NCBI GenBank assembly: GCA_014803765.1
Contig: JAAVBC010000013.1
Location: forward strand, 6,495 to 50,501
Origin: Bacteroides sp.
GTDB lineage: Bacteria > Bacteroidota > Bacteroidia > Bacteroidales > Muribaculaceae
DNA: 44,007 bases
Direction: 5' to 3'
The notes under the pieces were generated by a model. That model was not told the DNA's origin, searched no databases, and saw only the letters and a program-made list of their open reading frames with translations. Positions within the stretch are counted from its first letter, which is position 1. Every line of letters starts with the position of its first letter. This document shows, in pieces, positions 1 to 7,817 of this stretch. The position numbers and the translations under genes were made by a program.

Positions 1-204
1 AAAGTCAGCCAGCTCGCTCTTCTCCCCCAGGGTGAAGTGGAGAAGGACCGCCGCGTCCGCGCGATGGTAGCGAAGATGGATGAACTCGGCTTCGGCAACT
101 GCACCAACACCGGCGCTTGCTCCGCTGAATGTCCGAAGAACATCAAGCTCTACAACATCGGAAGAATGAACCGCCATTTCATTGCAGCTAAATGCAAGGA
201 ATAA
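1..204 (+). CDS. frdB: Fumarate reductase/succinate dehydrogenase iron-sulfur subunit (C-terminal part)
   Basis: The window opens inside this gene; only the last 67 codons are present, in frame 1, ending with TAA at 202-204. The visible part carries the cysteine cluster [13 protein letters not shown], which matches the second (3Fe-4S/4Fe-4S) cluster motif of the B subunit of complex II type enzymes. The B subunit passes electrons between the flavoprotein and the membrane cytochrome b subunit. In Bacteroidales this complex mainly works as a fumarate reductase in anaerobic respiration, hence the frd name, but sdhB would be equally valid. As the B subunit is normally last in the sdhCAB order, the terminator just downstream fits the end of that operon. 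The rest of the protein lies outside the window. Confidence 0.85.
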   Translation, partial: KVSQLALLPQGEVEKDRRVRAMVAKMDELGFGNCTNTGACSAECPKNIKLYNIGRMNRHFIAAKCKE

Positions 205-230
205 TGGCAGGCTGACACTGTTTTCATAAT

Positions 231-266
231 AAAAAGCGCGACCCACACGGGATCGCGCTTTTTTTT
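231..266 (+). terminator. Rho-independent terminator after frdB
   Basis: The stem AGCGCGA(CCC) pairs with (GGG)ATCGCGCT around an ACAC loop and is followed by a run of eight or more T. It lies 27 nt after the stop codon. Confidence 0.85.
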
Positions 267-281
267 CGCCGTTTTTTTCGC

Positions 282-289
282 TACTTTTG
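282..289 (+). promoter_or_regulatory. Bacteroidetes -7 element TACTTTTG
   Basis: This matches the Bacteroidetes -7 consensus TAnnTTTG and lies 32 nt before the ATG of the following lipoprotein gene. The region about 20 nt upstream is T-rich but lacks a clean TTTG. Confidence 0.55.
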
Positions 290-321
290 CAATCTATAAG
301 TAAATCTCAAAGCAGAATAAA

Positions 322-2385
322 ATGACTCGTCAGCGTCACTCTATAATTGTTATCTCCATAATGGCAATCCTCGCCGCTATCGCGGCAGGATGCGCTTCAA
401 TCGGCAATCCGTCGGGCGGTCCGCGCGACGAGCAACCCCCACGTTTCATCCGAGCCAACCCGGCGCCGGGCAGCGCGAATGTCAGCCAACGCATCGATAA
501 AATCGACCTGCGCTTTGACGAAATTGTGAATGTAAAGGACGCAATGACAAAAGTGGCTGTCTCCCCTCCCTCCTCTCAGATTCCGAGAGTGGCGTCGCAA
601 GGGAGACATGTCACTGTCACTTTCCCCGACACTCTCCTCCCCAACACTACCTACACCATCGACTTCGGCAATGCCATCGAGGATAACAACGAATCGAACC
701 CGCTCGAAAATTTCTCTTACACATTCTCTACCGGAGCCATTGTCGATTCACTCCGCATTTCAGGCATGGCAGCTTCCGCCTTCGACCTCGAACCGATGCA
801 GTATAAACTCGTAGGCATCCACAGGATTCCGGATGATGTGGCAGATGCCGCCTATCGCCTGCTCCAGACCGATTCCCTCATTTTCTCGCGCCGCTTCGAC
901 CGCGTCGCAAAGACTGACGAACGCGGCAGATTCTCAATCGAAGGCATAGCGCCGGGACGCTATCGCATCTATGCACTCGATGACACCAACAATGATTTCA
1001 TCTACTCCTCCCCCTCTGAAGCCCTCGCTTTCTCGGAGGAGATAATTGTTCCCTCTTCCTCCGCCACAATCACTTCCGATTCGATCTTCGATCTGAAGAC
1101 CGGCGTACTCGACACTGTCATGGAGCGCCGCCGCACCCTCTTCCTGCCGAATAATATACTGCTCCGCTCCTCCATCTCGGCGCGTCAGCAGCAATATATC
1201 AAGAAATATGAACGCATCGACTCAACGCGCCTGCTCCTCGTCATGGGTGCGCCCATGCGTGATCTTCCGCGCCTGAGTCTGCTCGATGATTCCATCCCCT
1301 TTTATGATTACGGAGTGACGGAGAAACGCGCACAAAATGATTCCCTCACCGTCTGGCTGACCGACCGCCGGATCATCTCCACCGACACCCTGCGTCTTGC
1401 CGTCACTTATCCGAAACTCGATTCCCTCAATCGATATATCCCCGTCACTGACACCCTGCGATTCACAACCGACCGCGCTAAAGCACGCACAGCTAAAAAG
1501 CAGGATAAGAAATCCGATAAAGGGAAAGCCAAGGATCTTCTCAAATCCAATAAAAAAGAGGAGCAAGCCGATTCGGAGAATGATTCTGAAATTAAGAATC
1601 AAGCAAACGATGAAAATCCGGTTGACACTCCCGCTTTACCCTCACTGACGATAAATTTCGATAATAAGACGCAGGAGGTGAATCTACCATTCTCCTTTGA
1701 GATCTCGCAACCACCGTTGGCTATAGATTCAACCCTTTTCCGCCTCGAACAGAAAGTCGACACTCTCTGGCTCCCTGCGCTGAAGGATCAGGAGCGGCTC
1801 CGTCTGCGTCAGGATTCGCTTAATCCTCGGAAATTCCATATTGATTTCCCATGGAAAGCGGGCGGGGAGTATAAACTAATGCTCGACTCCCTCGCAGTCT
1901 TAGGAATCTACGGCAACGTGAGCGCTCCGCAAGAGCAGCAGATCCGCGTGCGCCCTGAAAATGAATACGCCACTCTGAAAATGAATCTGACCGACTGGCC
2001 CGCATCGCTTCCGGCGTTCGGTGAACTCCTCTCGCAGTCGGAGGATGTCGTAGCGACAGCCCCGCTCCGCGGCGGATCGCTCTATTTCCCCTATCTGACA
2101 GCCGGAAAATATTATCTGCGAATCATCCATGACCGCGATGCCGACGGATTGAAGACCCCCTCGGATATCCTCGCCGGCGTTCAGGCTGATGAAAGCTACT
2201 ATTATCCGAAAGCCATCAATATCAAGAAAAACTGGAACAAAGAGGAGAGCTGGAGTGTCTTCTCGACCCCCGTCGACAAAATGAAGCCGGAGTCCATCCT
2301 CCGCAACAAGCCCGCAGTCCGCGGAGGCAGACAGACTCCCCGCAAGCAGACCCCGACCGAAGAGGACGAAGACGAAGATTGGTAA
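322..2385 (+). CDS. Large lipoprotein with N-terminal bacterial Ig-like (Big_5/SbsA-type) domain
   Basis: This 687-residue protein begins with a hydrophobic signal ending in a lipobox (IAAGC, Cys24), so it should be lipid-anchored, probably at the outer membrane. Residues ~38-140 (PPRFIRANPAPGSANV, then a beta-rich stretch ending NFSYTFSTG) look like the Big_5/SbsA Ig-like domain. After that come a segment resembling a carboxypeptidase-regulatory beta-sandwich (GRFSIEGIAPGRYRIYALDD), a charged Lys/Glu-rich linker at ~385-435, and a second beta-rich half with another RGGSLYFPYLTAGKYYLR-like fold near the end. Proteins of this architecture are common in Bacteroidales and usually called Ig-like domain-containing proteins of unknown function. 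It appears to be a single-gene unit with its own promoter. The start ATG at 322 is supported by the signal peptide. Confidence 0.8.
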   Translation: MTRQRHSIIVISIMAILAAIAAGCASIGNPSGGPRDEQPPRFIRANPAPGSANVSQRIDKIDLRFDEIVNVKDAMTKVAVSPPSSQIPRVASQGRHVTVTFPDTLLPNTTYTIDFGNAIEDNNESNPLENFSYTFSTGAIVDSLRISGMAASAFDLEPMQYKLVGIHRIPDDVADAAYRLLQTDSLIFSRRFDRVAKTDERGRFSIEGIAPGRYRIYALDDTNNDFIYSSPSEALAFSEEIIVPSSSATITSDSIFDLKTGVLDTVMERRRTLFLPNNILLRSSISARQQQYIKKYERIDSTRLLLVMGAPMRDLPRLSLLDDSIPFYDYGVTEKRAQNDSLTVWLTDRRIISTDTLRLAVTYPKLDSLNRYIPVTDTLRFTTDRAKARTAKKQDKKSDKGKAKDLLKSNKKEEQADSENDSEIKNQANDENPVDTPALPSLTINFDNKTQEVNLPFSFEISQPPLAIDSTLFRLEQKVDTLWLPALKDQERLRLRQDSLNPRKFHIDFPWKAGGEYKLMLDSLAVLGIYGNVSAPQEQQIRVRPENEYATLKMNLTDWPASLPAFGELLSQSEDVVATAPLRGGSLYFPYLTAGKYYLRIIHDRDADGLKTPSDILAGVQADESYYYPKAINIKKNWNKEESWSVFSTPVDKMKPESILRNKPAVRGGRQTPRKQTPTEEDEDEDW

Positions 2386-2422
2386 GCCCTCTCCGCCATC
2401 CCCCCTTACTCAGCCAACCCCG

Positions 2423-2548
2423 CCAACCCCACGGAGTGGGGTTGCATCCCGGTTAACCGGGGGTTTCAGCCCTGCGGGCTGAAACCCTCGGATGATCAAA
2501 TAGACCAACCCCCTCACTCAGCCCACCCCGCGGCAGCGGGGTGGGCTG
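2423..2548. repeat. Family B palindromic repeat, copy B1
   Basis: This is a chain of perfect stems: AACCCCAC/GTGGGGTT (2424-2442, loop GGA), the palindrome CCCGGTTAACCGGG (2447-2460), a 12-bp stem GGGTTTCAGCCC/GGGCTGAAACCC (2461-2487), and a 13-bp stem CAGCCCACCCCGC (2519-2548). The first three elements recur in the same order at 24781-24850, 32711-32780 and, inverted, at ~13115-13180. The region may also end transcription of the upstream gene. No gene lies between 2386 and 2793. Confidence 0.75.
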
Positions 2549-2613
2549 ATGATATATATTGAAAAAGAGGTCAAAAAATTAGTTAAAAATTTCATTTCTA
2601 CTATTTTTTCAAC

Positions 2614-2621
2614 TAAATTTG
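2614..2621 (+). promoter_or_regulatory. Bacteroidetes -7 element TAAATTTG for secDF
   Basis: This is an exact TAnnTTTG match 172 nt upstream of the secDF ATG. It predicts a leader of about 165 nt containing the hairpins CGCAAC/GTTGCG (from 2637) and CTCTGA-CTA-TCAGAG (from 2685). Confidence 0.6.
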
Positions 2622-2793
2622 CAAGTTGAAAGAGTGACGCAACTTCGTTGCGCCCCGCTTTTCGCGTTTATATTCCCCTCATAACTCTGACTATCAGAGA
2701 AATGAGGAAATGCAGGCGCAATCCCCGGGTCGAATCCTCGACTCCCCTACATCTGAAAAGAAAATAAAATAATAACAACACTAACATTAAAAA

Positions 2794-5760
2794 ATGCAGA
2801 ACAAAGGGTTTATCAGCACCATCGCTGTGCTCCTGATTCTTATCTGCGGATTCTACATCAGCTTCTCATTCGTGACATCCCACTATGAGAAGAAAGCTGA
2901 GGAGTACGCAGCTAAGATGGCAGGCACTACCGACGTCACCAATGACGCCTACAAGCAGAGCCTGAAGCAATTCAATGACTCCATCGACAAGGAGAAAGTT
3001 TATCTCGGCTACACCTACAATCAGGTGCGCAAAATGGAAATCGGTCTCGGCCTCGACCTCAAGGGAGGTATGAACGTCGTGCTCGAAATCTCAGTGCCCG
3101 ATATCCTCCGCCAATACGCTTCAAGCGAGTCAGCGCTCAAGACTATTAACGATGCTATCGCCGCTACCGAGAAGTCAGGCAAGAAATCTTCCGATAAGGA
3201 TTTCGTGCAGGCTGTCGCTTCTCACTTCCAGCCCGGCACAATGGCTACTCTTTTCGACCTCAAGGGTGAGCACCTCGACAAGCTCAGCAAGAACGCTTCC
3301 AACGCTGAAGTGACTGCAGCCCTCAACAATCAGGTTGAATCGCAGGTAGACGCGGCTTTCAATATCTTCCGCACACGTATCGACCAGTTCGGTGTCGTTG
3401 CCCCCAACATCCAGAAGCTTCAGGACAAGACAGGTCAGATCCTTCTCGAACTCCCGGGCGTCAAGGAACCCGAACGTGTCACCGACCTTCTGAAATCTTC
3501 AGCTAACCTGGAGTTCTTCGAGGTCTACAACTACAATGAGATCCTCCCCGACCTCGCAGCTTTCGCAGAGGCTTACGCAGCTCAGGACACTGTCAATCAC
3601 ACTAACGTCATCGAACTCCTCGGCGGCAGACAGCGTGAAGGCAGCCCCGTTATCGGTCTGGTAGCCCCCGCTAATCAGGCGCTCGTCGATTCCATCCTCA
3701 ATTCTCCCCTCGCGAAGACTAAACTCCCCTCTGACTTCACTGCAGTGTGGGAAGTGAAACCGGTGGAAATCCCCGTGCTCGACGCTCAGGGCAACCCCAT
3801 CAAGAAGAACGAGAAGGAATATCGCACAACCCCCTACTGGCAGCTCATCGCCCTCAAAGGTGAGGCAGCTCTTGAGGGTGACGTAGTGACCTCCGCTACT
3901 TCCGAATACGACAACATGCGCGGCAACACTGTCAACATGCGCATGGACGACAAGGGCTCACGCGAATGGGCTACCCTTACCCGCAATAACATCGGTCGCC
4001 CCATCGCTATCGTGCTCGACAACCGCGTATATTCTTACCCGAATGTCAACAATGAGATCACAGGCGGCAGCTCCGAAATCACAGGCAACTTCACTCCCGA
4101 AGAGGCTAACGACCTTGCAAATGTGCTGAAATCCGGTAAGATGTCAGCTCAGGTGAAGGTGGTCAGCAACAACGTTATCGGTCCGTCACTCGGTGCCGAG
4201 GCTATCCAGCAGGGCTTCCTCTCATTCATCGTGGCTCTCGTGCTCCTCATGATCTTCATGATCTGCATCTACGGCATTATCCCGGGTCTGGTAGCCAACA
4301 TCGGTTTGATCCTCAACCTCTTCTTTACTCTCGGCATCCTCGCGTCACTCCAGGCTGTGCTGACTCTGTCAGGTATCGCAGGTATCGTGCTTGCACTCGG
4401 TATGGCAGTCGACGCCAATGTGCTTATCTTCGAACGCACTAAGGAGGAACTCGCTACAGGCAAGAAACTTCGCCAGGCAATCTCCGAGGGTTACTCCAAC
4501 GCATTCTCCGCGATCTTCGACTCTAACCTCACATCAGTGATCACCGGTGTGATCCTCCTTATCTTCGGTTCGGGTCCGATCAAGGGCTTCGCTACTACCC
4601 TTATCATCGGTCTGGTCTGCTCATTCTTCACAGCAGTGTTCCTGACCCGCATCGCGTTCGAAATCATCACTAAGAACGGACGTTGCGCTAACATGACCTT
4701 CTCCACAGGTATTTCCCGCAACTTCCTTTCCAATACCAAGATCAACTTCCTCGGTCAGACTAAGGTCTCTTCCACTATTTGGCTGGCTTTGATCGTCATC
4801 TCGATCGCTTCTCTCGCAATCCGCGGCATGAATCAGGGCATCGACTTCTCAGGTGGTAGAAACTACGTCGTTCAGCTTCAGAAGGATGTCAATCCGAAGG
4901 ATGTCGAGGAGAAACTTCTCAACGTATTCCAGACTGCAGCCAACGATAAGACTATCTCAGTGAATGTCATCTCTATCGACACTCCTTCGAAAGTGCGTAT
5001 CTCCACTAACTATAAGATCGCTGACGAGAGTGAGGGTGTAGAGCAGGAAATCACTGATATCCTCTACGATAACCTCAAGAATGAGCTGACAGGTGCGGAT
5101 GGCAAGATTCTTGATAAGAACGCCTTCACAGTGGCTGACGAAAACCACGGCATCATCTCTATCCAGAAGGTTGGTCCGAGCGTCGCTGACGATATGCGCG
5201 CAGACGCTTACTGGGCTGTAGGCATCGCACTCGTCTGCATGTTCCTCTACATCCTTCTCCGATTCCGCAACATCGCCTTCTCTGTAGGTGCTGTCGCAGC
5301 CGTAGCGCTCACAGCATTCCTCATCATCGGTTTCTACTCTGTATGCTGGGGCTTCTTCCCCTTCTCAATGGAAATCGACCAGAGCTTCATCGCAGCGGTG
5401 CTGACCATCATCGGTTATCAGATCAACGATACGGTGGTAGTCTTCGACCGTGTGCGTGAGATGATGAAGGTCTATCCGAAGGAAGACAGATTCACTACAA
5501 TCAACAAGTCTTTGAACACTACACTTTCTCGTACGTTCATGACTTCATTCTCTACTCTTCTCGTATTGCTTTGTATCTTCTTCCTTGGTGGCGACACAAT
5601 CCGTTCGTTCACATTCGCGATGATTTTCGGTGTGGTTGTCGGCACATTCTGCACACTCTACTGTGCAGCTCCGATCGCATACGCTATCCTGAAGCGCAAT
5701 GGCAAGAAGGTAGCCGCCGACGGCAAGCCCGTCCTCGAAGGCAACCGCCGCTTCCACTAA
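2794..5760 (+). CDS. secDF: Protein translocase SecD/SecF fusion
   Basis: This 988-residue polytopic membrane protein joins SecD and SecF in one chain, the usual arrangement in Bacteroidetes. SecDF uses the proton-motive force to pull preproteins through SecYEG on the periplasmic side. There is an N-terminal membrane segment (~7-28), the SecD hallmark GLDLKGGMNVVLE (~84-97), a periplasmic P1 region, and SecD transmembrane helices including AVDANVLIFER (~538). The SecF half starts at ~651, with IDFSGGRNYVVQL, and contains GYQINDTVVVFDRVRE (~874). The key Asp residues in both proton-path motifs are present. The gene is monocistronic, with a promoter at 2614 and a strong terminator after it. The start at 2794 gives the expected short cytoplasmic N-terminus. 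Confidence 0.96.
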   Translation: MQNKGFISTIAVLLILICGFYISFSFVTSHYEKKAEEYAAKMAGTTDVTNDAYKQSLKQFNDSIDKEKVYLGYTYNQVRKMEIGLGLDLKGGMNVVLEISVPDILRQYASSESALKTINDAIAATEKSGKKSSDKDFVQAVASHFQPGTMATLFDLKGEHLDKLSKNASNAEVTAALNNQVESQVDAAFNIFRTRIDQFGVVAPNIQKLQDKTGQILLELPGVKEPERVTDLLKSSANLEFFEVYNYNEILPDLAAFAEAYAAQDTVNHTNVIELLGGRQREGSPVIGLVAPANQALVDSILNSPLAKTKLPSDFTAVWEVKPVEIPVLDAQGNPIKKNEKEYRTTPYWQLIALKGEAALEGDVVTSATSEYDNMRGNTVNMRMDDKGSREWATLTRNNIGRPIAIVLDNRVYSYPNVNNEITGGSSEITGNFTPEEANDLANVLKSGKMSAQVKVVSNNVIGPSLGAEAIQQGFLSFIVALVLLMIFMICIYGIIPGLVANIGLILNLFFTLGILASLQAVLTLSGIAGIVLALGMAVDANVLIFERTKEELATGKKLRQAISEGYSNAFSAIFDSNLTSVITGVILLIFGSGPIKGFATTLIIGLVCSFFTAVFLTRIAFEIITKNGRCANMTFSTGISRNFLSNTKINFLGQTKVSSTIWLALIVISIASLAIRGMNQGIDFSGGRNYVVQLQKDVNPKDVEEKLLNVFQTAANDKTISVNVISIDTPSKVRISTNYKIADESEGVEQEITDILYDNLKNELTGADGKILDKNAFTVADENHGIISIQKVGPSVADDMRADAYWAVGIALVCMFLYILLRFRNIAFSVGAVAAVALTAFLIIGFYSVCWGFFPFSMEIDQSFIAAVLTIIGYQINDTVVVFDRVREMMKVYPKEDRFTTINKSLNTTLSRTFMTSFSTLLVLLCIFFLGGDTIRSFTFAMIFGVVVGTFCTLYCAAPIAYAILKRNGKKVAADGKPVLEGNRRFH

Positions 5761-5785
5761 TTGACCCCAATTAATCCCCAATACC

Positions 5786-5823
5786 AAAGCCGCCGGATCT
5801 CCCATCCGGCGGCTTTCTTTTTC
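5786..5823 (+). terminator. Rho-independent terminator after secDF
   Basis: A perfect 13-bp stem AAAGCCGCCGGAT/ATCCGGCGGCTTT with a 5-nt loop is followed by CTTTTTC, 25 nt after the stop codon. Confidence 0.9.
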
Positions 5824-5836
5824 CCCCGCCCCCCTT

Positions 5837-5943
5837 CGCGGCAGAGCCGCTCGCGCCAACGCTTCGCTTCCGCCCTTTGAGGAAGAGCCTTCCCGGAAGT
5901 CGCGGCAGAGCCGCTCGCATCAACGCTTCGCTTCCGCCCTTTG
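5837..5943 (+). repeat. Family A REP-like repeats, two direct copies upstream of the RAYT gene
   Basis: Copies run 5837-5879 and 5901-5943, each 43 nt. Each starts with the small hairpin CGGCAGAGCCG and continues through CAACGCTTCGCTTCCGCCC to end in TTTG. They differ at only a couple of bases. The same unit recurs, inverted or direct, around the transposase gene up to 7448. Confidence 0.9.
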
Positions 5944-5964
5944 AGGGATTTAAGAAAAAATAAT

Positions 5965-5972
5965 TATCTTTG
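5965..5972 (+). promoter_or_regulatory. Bacteroidetes -7 element TATCTTTG for the RAYT gene
   Basis: This exact TAnnTTTG match lies in the only AT-rich gap between the repeat copies. A transcript starting here would carry the inverted family A copies in its 5' leader before the ATG at 6236. Confidence 0.5.
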
Positions 5973-5999
5973 CATATCCTCTCCTCAAATAATCTCCCG

Positions 6000-6202
6000 C
6001 AAAGGGCGGAGGCGAAGCGTTGGCGCGAGGGGCTCTGCCCCGATCCCATCCCATCCCCAGCGGCTCTGCCCCGATCTCCTGCGAGGGGCTCTGCCCTGAT
6101 CTCTTAATAAAAAATAATAATCACCTAAATGAGCCTTTGAAAATGCTTGGCTATCCCGCAAAGGGCGAAAGCGAAGCGTTGGCGCGAGCGGCTCTGCCGC
6201 GA
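6000..6202 (-). repeat. Family A REP-like repeats, inverted copies directly before the RAYT gene
   Basis: Inverted copies lie at 6000-6042 and 6159-6202. Partial hairpin remnants with GGCTCTGCC cores lie between them (about 6059-6103). The orientation is opposite to the copies at 5837-5943, so the transposase gene is preceded by a pair of opposed repeat arrays. Confidence 0.85.
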
Positions 6203-6235
6203 TTCCCCGCGAAAGGCTCTGCTCTGAAAATCCTT

Positions 6236-7189
6236 ATGTCCTTTTCCAGAAAGAGGAGAAATGCAGGCAAACGCTCCTTCGATCATGACTATCGAGCAAG
6301 ATGCATATATCATATAGTCTTGAATAAAAATCCATATTTTCCTGCCTTCTCCCGAATCGGAGGTTCGCTGACGGATCGGGAGCTTCCTCCGACTGCGATT
6401 CTCTCCTGCGAAGGTGAAATAATCAAATCATCTCTTTTGCGATTGAAAGAGATTTTCCCTTTCGTCTCTATTTTGCGTATGTGCATTATGCCCGATCATC
6501 TGCATTTCGCCATCTTTATTAAGGAAAGGACTGAATTTCATCTTGGAGAAATCATAAGAACATTCAAGACTCTTTGCTCGGAAGAATATGCAAAGATCGG
6601 GAAAGGAGTCAATGTTAAGTTCTTCACTGAGGGTTATCATGACACCTACCTTTGGTCAAAGGATCAACTGCAATCAATGCTACATTACATCAGCGACAAT
6701 CCCCGCCGCCATCTGATCCGAAGTGGCAAGATTGGCTGGTTTCGTCAATTTCAAATTACGGATGGCAAGGATATTTATGAAGCCTATGGCAATTGGGATC
6801 TGCTGTGGGAGTATGACCTCCAGACCGTAAGATTCAGCAGGAAATATACAAAAGCTCAGCTAATCAGTCTCAAACGCAGATGGCTGACAACAATTCTTAA
6901 TGATGGTGTTTTAGTATCCCCATTTATACATGAGAATGAGAAAAAGGTGAGAGATTGGGGGATGGACAATGATGCTTCTTTGATTTATCTAATTCATTCG
7001 GGCTTTGGCGAGCGTTACAAACCCGCCGGGAAATTATTTGATCTTTGCGGGGAAGGGCGCTTGCTATTGGTGAATATTCAGCCCACTGAGAAAGATTTAA
7101 ATTCGGAAGGGAAGCCGAGTTATTCCTTCTGCCAAAAGATGAATGGCATAGCCGAAAGAATCGCCGCCGGCAAGTTCCGCCTTTTATAG
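6236..7189 (+). CDS. REP-associated tyrosine transposase (RAYT, IS200/Y1-type) with C-terminal extension
   Basis: This 317-residue protein has an IS200-like Y1 transposase domain in its first ~165 residues. The HUH motif is MPDHLHFAIF, with His88 and His90 as metal ligands. The likely catalytic tyrosine is Tyr151 in HYISDNPRR, matching the YIxxNP motif of RAYTs. Such enzymes nick and join single-stranded REP hairpins. I chose ATG 6236: the frame is open further upstream, but that stretch only reads through the family A repeats. Classic RAYTs are about 165 residues; this one adds ~130 residues with the segment VLVSPFIHENEKKV (~225-238) and LFDLCGEGRLLLVN, which looks Rossmann-like. Direct and inverted family A repeats on both sides are the expected substrates. 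Confidence 0.88.
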   Translation: MSFSRKRRNAGKRSFDHDYRARCIYHIVLNKNPYFPAFSRIGGSLTDRELPPTAILSCEGEIIKSSLLRLKEIFPFVSILRMCIMPDHLHFAIFIKERTEFHLGEIIRTFKTLCSEEYAKIGKGVNVKFFTEGYHDTYLWSKDQLQSMLHYISDNPRRHLIRSGKIGWFRQFQITDGKDIYEAYGNWDLLWEYDLQTVRFSRKYTKAQLISLKRRWLTTILNDGVLVSPFIHENEKKVRDWGMDNDASLIYLIHSGFGERYKPAGKLFDLCGEGRLLLVNIQPTEKDLNSEGKPSYSFCQKMNGIAERIAAGKFRLL

Positions 7190-7336
7190 CGCGGCAGAGC
7201 CGCGCACGCCAACGCTTCGCTTCCGCCCTTTGCGGAAGAATCGGGGCAGAGCCGCGCACGCCAACGCTTCGCTTCCGCCCTTTGCGGAAGAATCGGGGCA
7301 GAGCCCCTCGCGCCAACGCTTCGCCTCCGCCCTTTG
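7190..7336 (+). repeat. Family A REP-like repeats, three direct copies after the RAYT gene
   Basis: Copies at 7190-7232, 7242-7284 and 7294-7336 follow each other at a 52-nt period, the first starting one base after the stop codon. The hairpin arms co-vary: CGGCAGAGCCG in the first copy, GGGGCAGAGCCCC in the third. Confidence 0.9.
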
Positions 7337-7405
7337 CGGAAGAAAGCAGGCTGAGCTGCGGAGACTGAGCTGCAGGAGCTCACTCTCAGAAGCCGGATGC
7401 TCAGG

Positions 7406-7478
7406 CAAAGGGCGGAAGCGAAGCGTTGGCGCGAGCGGCTCTGCCGCGAACCCCCGCGAGGGGCAGAGCCCTCGCGGG
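7406..7478 (-). repeat. Family A inverted copy plus a related hairpin
   Basis: An inverted 43-nt copy spans 7406-7448. Next to it, 7453-7478 forms a 10-bp stem CCCGCGAGGG/CCCTCGCGGG around the same GCAGAG core. This closes the repeat block. Confidence 0.85.
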
Positions 7479-7500
7479 AGTCGCTGATTTTTAGGATTAT

Positions 7501-7535
7501 TTTGTTTATTTAATCATGGAAATTATTTAACTTTG
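7501..7535 (+). promoter_or_regulatory. Putative promoter of the 1672-residue surface protein gene
   Basis: The -7 element TAACTTTG (7528-7535) is an exact consensus match. A TTTG at 7501-7504 could be the -33 element, but the 23-nt spacing is longer than the usual 19-21. The leader to the ATG would be about 275 nt. Confidence 0.5.
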
Positions 7536-7568
7536 CAGTTAGAAAGAAATTGGGACTCTTATTGGCTT

Positions 7569-7588
7569 TGCAGATTGATGAATCTGCA
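7569..7588. repeat. Inverted repeat TGCAGATT-GATG-AATCTGCA
   Basis: A perfect 8-bp stem with a 4-nt loop in the leader. The half-site AATCTGC is repeated again near 7602. Confidence 0.7.
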
Positions 7589-7627
7589 GAGTAGATTTTG
7601 GAATCTGCGGGGCTGATAGAGGATTTA

Positions 7628-7680
7628 TTAGCTATACAGGGCATGCCCTGTATAGCTAAGTGAGGGTACCCTCACTTAGC
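7628..7680. repeat. Two overlapping perfect palindromes
   Basis: A 32-bp perfect palindrome (7628-7659, centre GCATGC) and a 26-bp perfect palindrome (7655-7680, centre GGTACC) share the five bases GCTAA. Both cannot form full hairpins at the same time. They lie in the leader of the gene at 7818, about 140 nt before its ATG. Confidence 0.9.
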
Positions 7681-7817
7681 CCCGATTTATCGTTGACCTG
7701 ACAGACACTAATGACCGTAAGAACTTTCCATCAGCGAACTAAACTGAATTTTGATATCCTCAATATATACCAAACAATAAGTAACATAAAATAATCATCT
7801 AATCTAACTTCAAATCT

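Noticed and set aside
2716..2752. tRNA-like 3' end (GGTCGAATCC context) in the secDF leader
   Set aside because: The T-loop is one base short, no acceptor partner or anticodon arm is found upstream, so it is not a tRNA gene.
6020..6235. N-terminal extension of the RAYT reading frame
   Set aside because: The extra codons only read through family A repeats; ATG 6236 gives the normal RAYT N-terminus.
7190..7448. Possible CRISPR array
   Set aside because: The repeats are 43 nt with ~9-nt spacers that are near identical and include inverted copies; no cas genes. This is a REP-type cluster.
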